The position numbers were made by a program, and so were the translations under genes. The notes beneath the pieces were generated by a model. The model saw nothing but the letters and a program-made list of their open reading frames with translations. It was not told the DNA's origin and did not search any database. DNA of 10,050 bases from Desulfobacca acetoxidans (GTDB taxonomy: Bacteria; Desulfobacterota; Desulfobaccia; Desulfobaccales; 0-14-0-80-60-11), in NCBI GenBank assembly GCA_020723225.1, contig DYJG01000052.1, forward strand, positions 1 through 10,050. Reading direction: 5' to 3'. Positions 6,297 through 10,050 of this stretch are shown here, in pieces. Positions within the stretch are counted from its first letter, which is position 1. Every line of letters begins with the position of its first letter.

Positions 6297-6324
6297 AATA
6301 TAGGAATGAATGGGGACAAATCAA
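6297..6324 (-). promoter_or_regulatory. Candidate promoter for superoxide dismutase
   Basis: On the minus strand, TTGATT (6324-6319) and TATATT (6302-6297) are separated by 16 bases, giving a start about 50 bases ahead of the sod ATG. It matches the sigma-70 pattern well; no operator is recognised. Confidence 0.5.
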
Positions 6325-6407
6325 GGAGTAGCCCCGGGAGAAAAATTTGCTGGTGTAACTGTTCAAGTTTCGGCTGCGCGTACCGAAGATAAATAGAAGG
6401 GGGAAGC

Positions 6408-8075
6408 ATGGGCCGCACCGATGGCACTGCAGCCACGCCGGAATTGCCGAAAACTGAAGCAGCCCCGGTATGTTTTTGTTTTCCCGGGGAGGTGGCCCAG
6501 TCTTTTCTGGAGACCCTGGGCAATCTCTCCCTGCGCTGCGTCGGGGTCACCGACCACACCGGGATCATCCGCTTTACCAATCCGGCCTCCAACCTCATTT
6601 TCGGGGTGGACACCACAGAATTGGTGGGCCGCCATTTTCGCGAATTCTATGCCGATCCCCGAGCTCTGGACCGGATGCTGGCCGAGTGCCGCGCCAAGGG
6701 CCGGGTGGAAAACTGGCCCATCATGGTCCGGAGCCGGAATGGCGAGATGGTGCCGGTGGAGATCACCCTGGTGCGCGTCTTCAGCCCTGCAAAGCAAATC
6801 ATGGGCAGTGTGGCCGTCATTCAAGACAAGCGGGCCCCCGAAGAACTGGTGCGGCGCCTGCAACGCCAGGAATTGACCCTGATGCGCCTCAACCGCAGCC
6901 TGGAGCACGCCAACCTGGAACTGGACCGGGCCAACCGCCTGAAGAGCGAATTTTTGGCCAATACCTCCCACGAGCTGCGCACCCCCCTGAACGCCATCAT
7001 GGGCTATCTGCGCCTGGTCATCAACGGTATCTGCGATAACCCCGAGGAAGAGCGGGAGTTCCTGCAAAACGCCCTGGACAGCGCCCGCAGCCTCCTCAAT
7101 CTGATTAACGATCTCCTGGATAGCGCCCGCATCGAAGCCGGGCAGATGGAAGTGCAATTGGGTGAGGTAAATGTCCTCCAGGTTTTCGAGGCGGTGCGCA
7201 AGCTCACGGAAATCCAGGCGGCACAGAAAAATCTGAAACTGAGCTTCAAGCCGATCCAGGGAGAAATGCTGGTCCGTGGCGACCCGGGGAAGTTCCAGCA
7301 GATCCTGGTCAATCTGGTGGCCAACGCCATCAAATTCACCCCCCAGGGGGAGGTGCAGGTCAAGGCCCGGGCCTATCCCGCCAAGGGCCACGTGCGTTTC
7401 GAAGTCCGGGACACCGGCATCGGTATCGCGCCGGGCGCCAAGCAGGATTTGTTCAAGAAGTTTGTCCAGGGGGACGGCTCCTCCACCCGCCAATACGGCG
7501 GAACCGGCCTGGGATTGGCCATCTGCAAGAACCTGGTGGAATTCATGGGCGGCCAGATCTGGCTTGCCAGCCCCGGCCCGGGCCGGGGAACCAAGGTCTT
7601 CTTCACCCTGCCCCTGGTCTCCCGCCAGCCCTTGTATTGGCGCCGGGCCGAAGACCGGGAAAAGGGCTTCCAGATAACCGGTCCCGACCGCGGCCCCCTG
7701 GTGCTGTTGGTGGAGGATGAGCCGAAAATCATCCAGGTCATGGCCCAAATCCTCCACAAAGGCGGCTACCGCACCGCCTTCGCGGTGACTGCGGATGACG
7801 GCCTGGAAGGAGCCCGGCGCTTGCGTCCGGCCCTGATCACCATTGACATGGGCCTGCCGGTGCGGCCCCAGGCCAGGTTGCACAGCGGTTTGGATCTCTA
7901 CCAGGCCCTCAGGGAAGACCGGGATACCGACACCATTCCCGCGGTCCTGGTCACCGGCCATGAAGTGGCCTTGAGCCAGGACCAGGAAGGCCTCCAGGAA
8001 TTGCCGCCCACCCTGAACAAGCCTTTCCGGGCCCGGGAACTCCTGGACACCGTGGCCGCACGATTAAAAAAATAG
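6408..8075 (+). CDS. Soluble hybrid sensor histidine kinase (PAS-HisKA-HATPase-REC)
   Basis: A 555-residue kinase with no membrane segment, so it senses a cytoplasmic signal. Domains in order: a PAS domain at about 32-140 (VTDHTGIIRFTNPAS), a short coiled-coil linker at about 145-180, HisKA with phospho-accepting H188 (FLANTSHELRTPLN), HATPase with N306 (NLVANAIKF), D335-G339 (DTGIGI) and GTGLGL at 365-370, then a C-terminal receiver at about 430-555 with E436/D437, phospho-acceptor D480, T516 and K538. Every catalytic motif is intact. The receiver carries a small insertion after the phospho-Asp (MGLPVRPQARLHSG). The start has AAGGGGGA close upstream. A REC-GGDEF gene follows on the same strand and is the likely output partner, possibly through an unseen phosphotransfer protein. 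The stop codon TAG is followed six bases later by a heptad repeat. Confidence 0.93.
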   Translation: MGRTDGTAATPELPKTEAAPVCFCFPGEVAQSFLETLGNLSLRCVGVTDHTGIIRFTNPASNLIFGVDTTELVGRHFREFYADPRALDRMLAECRAKGRVENWPIMVRSRNGEMVPVEITLVRVFSPAKQIMGSVAVIQDKRAPEELVRRLQRQELTLMRLNRSLEHANLELDRANRLKSEFLANTSHELRTPLNAIMGYLRLVINGICDNPEEEREFLQNALDSARSLLNLINDLLDSARIEAGQMEVQLGEVNVLQVFEAVRKLTEIQAAQKNLKLSFKPIQGEMLVRGDPGKFQQILVNLVANAIKFTPQGEVQVKARAYPAKGHVRFEVRDTGIGIAPGAKQDLFKKFVQGDGSSTRQYGGTGLGLAICKNLVEFMGGQIWLASPGPGRGTKVFFTLPLVSRQPLYWRRAEDREKGFQITGPDRGPLVLLVEDEPKIIQVMAQILHKGGYRTAFAVTADDGLEGARRLRPALITIDMGLPVRPQARLHSGLDLYQALREDRDTDTIPAVLVTGHEVALSQDQEGLQELPPTLNKPFRARELLDTVAARLKK

Positions 8076-8081
8076 TTTTAG

Positions 8082-8195
8082 GTTCAAAGTTCAAGGTTAT
8101 TTAGGTACGTTCTATGACTTTTCACTCACTCGCAACTTATGAAAGCTCTTGGTACTTTCTCTTTAACTTTGAACTATGAACCTTGAACTTTGAAC
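8082..8195. repeat. Inverted pair of heptad arrays (GTTCAAA/TTTGAAC)
   Basis: The left arm at 8082-8098 is GTTCAAA, GTTCAAG, GTT. The right arm at 8161-8195 is five 7-bp units ending in GAAC or AAC (CTTTAAC, TTTGAAC, TATGAAC, CTTGAAC, TTTGAAC). The 17 bases at 8082-8098 are the exact reverse complement of 8179-8195, so a perfect 17-bp stem with an 80-base loop is possible. The pair begins six bases after the kinase stop and ends about 20 bases before the next start codon, filling the whole gap between the two signalling genes. Confidence 0.85.
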
Positions 8196-8216
8196 TTTTC
8201 AAAAATGAGGTAAGCA

Positions 8217-9122
8217 ATGCCGGCAACACCCAAAATCTTGGTAGTTGATGACGATCCTGCGGTTCTCCGGATTTTGCAGAAGTTTTTGGAAAAGGAAGGC
8301 TACCGGGTGCTGGTGGCCGCGGATGGCGCCTCCGGTTTGGCCCAGGCCCGGCAAGAGAAGCCGGAACTGATCATCTGTGATTGGATGATGCCCGGCATGG
8401 ACGGTCCCCAGGTCTGCCAGGCCGTCAAAGGGGACAACGGGATCCGCAACACCTTTTTCATTTTTCTCACGGCCCTGGAAAAGAGTTACATCGGCGAAGG
8501 CATCGCCCGGGGCGCGGACGATTTCATCACCAAGCCCATCGATCCGGTGGAGGTGGGCGCCAAGGTGAAGGCGGGGCTGCGCCTGAGCCAGGCCCAGAAG
8601 GCCCTCCAGGATCTGGCCCAACGGGATGAACTCACCGGCCTTTACAACCGCCGCCATTGGGACCAGACCCTGGAGGAGGCCTGCAAGGCCGGGCAGCCCT
8701 TCCTGGCGGCCATGGCGGACGTGGACCACTTCAAGGACGTCAACGACGTGTGGGGACACCGGGTGGGGGACGCCTTTCTGCAGGAAGTGGCCAAATCCTG
8801 GTCGGCCGGGCTCGAAGAGCCGGAAATCCTGGCCCGGCATGGGGGGGATGAATTCGCCTGCCTCTATTACCGTCCCCTGGGCAGCCTGCTGGCCCTGCGC
8901 AAAAAGGTGGAAAAGATCCTGGCCGCGGCCTTCCCCTTCCCGGTGCGGCTCAGCCTGGGCTACGCCCGGTTCCAGCCGGGCAAGCGCTTAACTCCCGCAA
9001 CCCTCATGGCCCAGGCCGACCGCGCCCTCTATGAGGACAAAACCCAACACCGGGACGCGCTGAAGAAAGCCCGGATCAAGAACCGGAAACAGGGAGCCTG
9101 GGGGGAAGGGGCGGGGGACTGA
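8217..9122 (+). CDS. REC-GGDEF response regulator (diguanylate cyclase)
   Basis: A 301-residue PleD/WspR-like protein predicted to make c-di-GMP from two GTP when its receiver is phosphorylated. Receiver at 1-125: D11-D12, phospho-acceptor D55 (LIICDWMMPG), T85 and K106. GGDEF domain at about 135-280: metal-binding D168 in MADVDHFKDVND, GHRVGD at 180-185, and the active-site signature GGDEF at 209-213. The inhibitory RxxD site that normally precedes it is replaced by E200-E-P-E203, so product inhibition through this site is not expected. GAGGT lies seven bases before the ATG. The C-terminal 20 residues are basic and Gly-rich without a domain. It follows the hybrid kinase gene, and the two likely form one pathway. 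A heptad array starts 12 bases after the stop. Confidence 0.93.
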   Translation: MPATPKILVVDDDPAVLRILQKFLEKEGYRVLVAADGASGLAQARQEKPELIICDWMMPGMDGPQVCQAVKGDNGIRNTFFIFLTALEKSYIGEGIARGADDFITKPIDPVEVGAKVKAGLRLSQAQKALQDLAQRDELTGLYNRRHWDQTLEEACKAGQPFLAAMADVDHFKDVNDVWGHRVGDAFLQEVAKSWSAGLEEPEILARHGGDEFACLYYRPLGSLLALRKKVEKILAAAFPFPVRLSLGYARFQPGKRLTPATLMAQADRALYEDKTQHRDALKKARIKNRKQGAWGEGAGD

Positions 9123-9134
9123 GGCCGGGAGAGT

Positions 9135-9238
9135 GGTCAGGGGCCAGGGGCAGTAATCAGTGAGCAGTGAGCAGTGAGCAGTGAGCAGCGAGCAGTAAAA
9201 ACCAAAACAAGCAGACCATCTTTATTAACTGCTCACTG
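9135..9238. repeat. Heptad array (CAGTGAG) with short inverted partner
   Basis: A continuous period-7 array runs from 9135 to about 9199: GGTCAGG, GGCCAGG, GGCAGTA, then four exact CAGTGAG units at 9158-9185, CAGCGAG and CAGTAAA. An inverted partner, ACTGCTCACTG, lies at 9228-9238, giving an 11-bp stem. It starts 12 bases downstream of the diguanylate cyclase stop. On the minus strand it would encode the LLTAHCSLL-type peptide that I recall as a common false translation, which suggests a dispersed repeat. Confidence 0.85.
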
Positions 9239-9454
9239 TGCGCCATAAAAGCGGTGTGGGGAAAAATGGCTGGAAGAAGAAGAGCACAGTCTAAATTCCT
9301 TCCGCTTTTCCCCCCTTCCCCTTTCCCGCAACGGATTTTCAGAAATTGCCGGTCAACCCGGTAGACTCTCCGGACTGAGCCCCTCGGCGTCTCTGCCCCC
9401 TTCGCCTCCCCTCCCCTTTTCCGTTTGCCTCCCGGAAGGTCCTGGGGTAATATT
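9239..9454. other. Gene-free spacer with pyrimidine-rich tracts
   Basis: Two strongly pyrimidine-biased tracts on the plus strand, about 9296-9328 and 9390-9435, separate the two CAGTGAG repeat clusters. No believable frame, RNA or promoter is seen. The region lies between two converging genes. Confidence 0.5.
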
Positions 9455-9543
9455 TAGCGAGCAGTGAGCAGTGAGCAGTAAAAAGCCAAGGCCCGCGGCC
9501 TGTTCCTTTCCGCTTACTGCTCACTGCTTACGGCTTACTGCTC
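9455..9543. repeat. Second CAGTGAG heptad hairpin, overlapping the 3' end of the PC4-like gene
   Basis: The left array at 9455-9482 (TAGCGAG, CAGTGAG, CAGTGAG, CAGTAAA) faces an inverted array at 9511-9543. Fifteen bases (AGCAGTGAGCAGTAA) are exact reverse complements between the arms, with a GC-rich loop containing GGCCCGCGGCC. The outer end of the right array contains the last two sense codons and the TAA of the minus-strand PC4-like gene (GAG CAG TAA), so the repeat has become part of that gene. Confidence 0.85.
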
Positions 9544-9795
9544 TATTTGCAGGTCCTCCGGGTCCAGCAGGCCCTGCTTGAGCAAGGCCGCCTCCAACTC
9601 GGCCAGGGCCTTTTTGAAGGCCGGATAGAGGCCCACCGCCAGGGAGACCCCCTTGCGGGTGGGTACCCATTCCTCTTCTTTATCCCCGGGGACATGGACC
9701 CGGAAATCGATGAGTTGGTGGCCCTTGAATTCGGACAGCGACAGAAATAAAACTTCCCGGGCGTTTTTGGGCACCCGGCTGATGGTTTCGGACAT
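9535..9795 (-). CDS. PC4/YdbC-like ssDNA-binding transcription coactivator family protein
   Basis: An 86-residue protein with the p15/PC4 fold signature: LFLSLSEFKGHQLIDFRV at about 16-33, EEWVPTRKGVSLAVGLYP at 41-58, then a C-terminal helix (AFKKALAELEAALL). Bacterial YdbC-like relatives bind single-stranded DNA as dimers; a role in transcription or DNA repair is known for the family but not shown here. The length is typical for the family. The start at 9795 has AGGAGG six bases upstream. It is on its own, converging with the diguanylate cyclase gene. Its final codons and stop lie within a heptad repeat array, so the last residues (IEQ) may be repeat-derived. Confidence 0.82.
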   Translation of the reverse strand: MSETISRVPKNAREVLFLSLSEFKGHQLIDFRVHVPGDKEEEWVPTRKGVSLAVGLYPAFKKALAELEAALLKQGLLDPEDLQIEQ

Positions 9796-10050
9796 GATGC
9801 CTCCTGTGGATGCTCCCCCATTTCCGGAGAGTCATTTGTGAACCGGCGGCTCAACCTTAAATTATGATACTGATTCATCACCAAACATTTATTTCTCCCG
9901 TAGGGGCGAACCTTGTGTTCGCCCTGGACGCTGGGCGAACACAAGGTTCGCCGAACTCATCCAAGCGGGACTAGCAAAATGACTTCTCTCATCTTCATAA
10001 GCTTGTCAACCTCTTTTTGCCATGCAGCTCTATAATACTTTAAGTCGACG
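9796..10050. other. Upstream region of the PC4-like gene; no gene seen
   Basis: This contains the ribosome site of the minus-strand gene, the nested palindrome at 9904-9953 and, beyond it, about 95 bases of AT-richer DNA. Isolated promoter-like words occur (TATAAT at 10031, TTGACA on the minus strand at 10009-10004), but neither has a partner at proper spacing. No coding frame is supported. Confidence 0.5.
9904..9953. repeat. Nested palindromic repeat (GGGCGAAC / GTTCGCCC)
   Basis: Two 21-base arms (9904-9924 and 9933-9953) are inverted copies at 20 of 21 positions around an 8-base loop. Each arm is itself a palindrome, GGGCGAAC-CTTGT-GTTCGCCC in the left one, so the element can fold either as one long hairpin or as two short ones. 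The minus-strand reading gives a GEHKVRPYG-like peptide that I recall as a frequent false annotation in diverse bacteria, consistent with a widespread REP or MITE-like element. It lies about 110 bases upstream of the PC4-like start. Confidence 0.88.

Noticed and set aside
6363..7961. A 532-codon open frame on the minus strand, antisense to the hybrid kinase
   Set aside because: Its translation is low-complexity, rich in Q, G, H and A, with no domain. The plus strand has a complete kinase with all motifs. Long antisense frames are expected in GC-rich genes.
9135..9199. Possible CRISPR array in the CAGTGAG cluster
   Set aside because: The units are 7 bp and directly adjacent without spacers; no cas gene is present.
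9339..9524. A 61-codon minus-strand frame containing LFTAHCSLLAK
   Set aside because: The peptide is translated from the heptad repeat and a pyrimidine-rich spacer; it resembles a common false annotation.
10004..10036. Promoter words TTGACA (minus) and TATAAT (plus) near the right edge
   Set aside because: Neither has a matching partner hexamer at 16-18 bases, and no gene start follows within the window.

Overview
The window reads as a chromosomal segment of an anaerobic, GC-rich deltaproteobacterium (Desulfobacterota, for example a Syntrophobacterales or Desulfobacca-like lineage). That placement is an inference from gene content: an AhbC-type radical SAM enzyme of the siroheme-dependent heme route, a receiver protein with the Cys-rich C-terminal domain common in this group, and a non-canonical Fe/Mn superoxide dismutase. 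Nothing in the window is a phage, plasmid or transposase gene.

Layout. 1-1276: the tail of an unidentified gene overlaps ahbC by four bases (heme biosynthesis). 1320-1922: a response regulator gene split by an in-frame amber codon. 2115-2813: a PurN-like formyltransferase. 3042-3248 (minus): a cold-shock protein with a long leader that carries a terminator-like hairpin. 3649-5236 (minus): an HDAC/AcuC-type deacetylase preceded by a GNAT acetyltransferase, a pairing like acuA/acuC. 5668-6252 (minus): superoxide dismutase, divergent from 6408-8075, a soluble PAS-HisKA-HATPase-REC hybrid kinase, followed by 8217-9122, a REC-GGDEF diguanylate cyclase. 9535-9795 (minus): a PC4/YdbC-like ssDNA-binding protein. 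The rest is a nested palindrome and sequence with no visible gene.

How the genes work together. The hybrid kinase and the REC-GGDEF protein are tandem and probably form one signalling unit that sets c-di-GMP output. The GNAT/deacetylase pair may control reversible acetylation. The other genes look like independent housekeeping or stress functions.

The most unusual signal is between the genes. At least four unrelated short repeats (TTTTCGG; TTTTTAG; GTTCAAA; CAGTGAG) all have a period of exactly 7 bp. Most are arranged as inverted pairs of arrays, and they sit at or within about 12 bp of the stop codons of five genes. The same architecture built from different sequences suggests a class of 3'-end element defined by its period and inversion rather than by its sequence.
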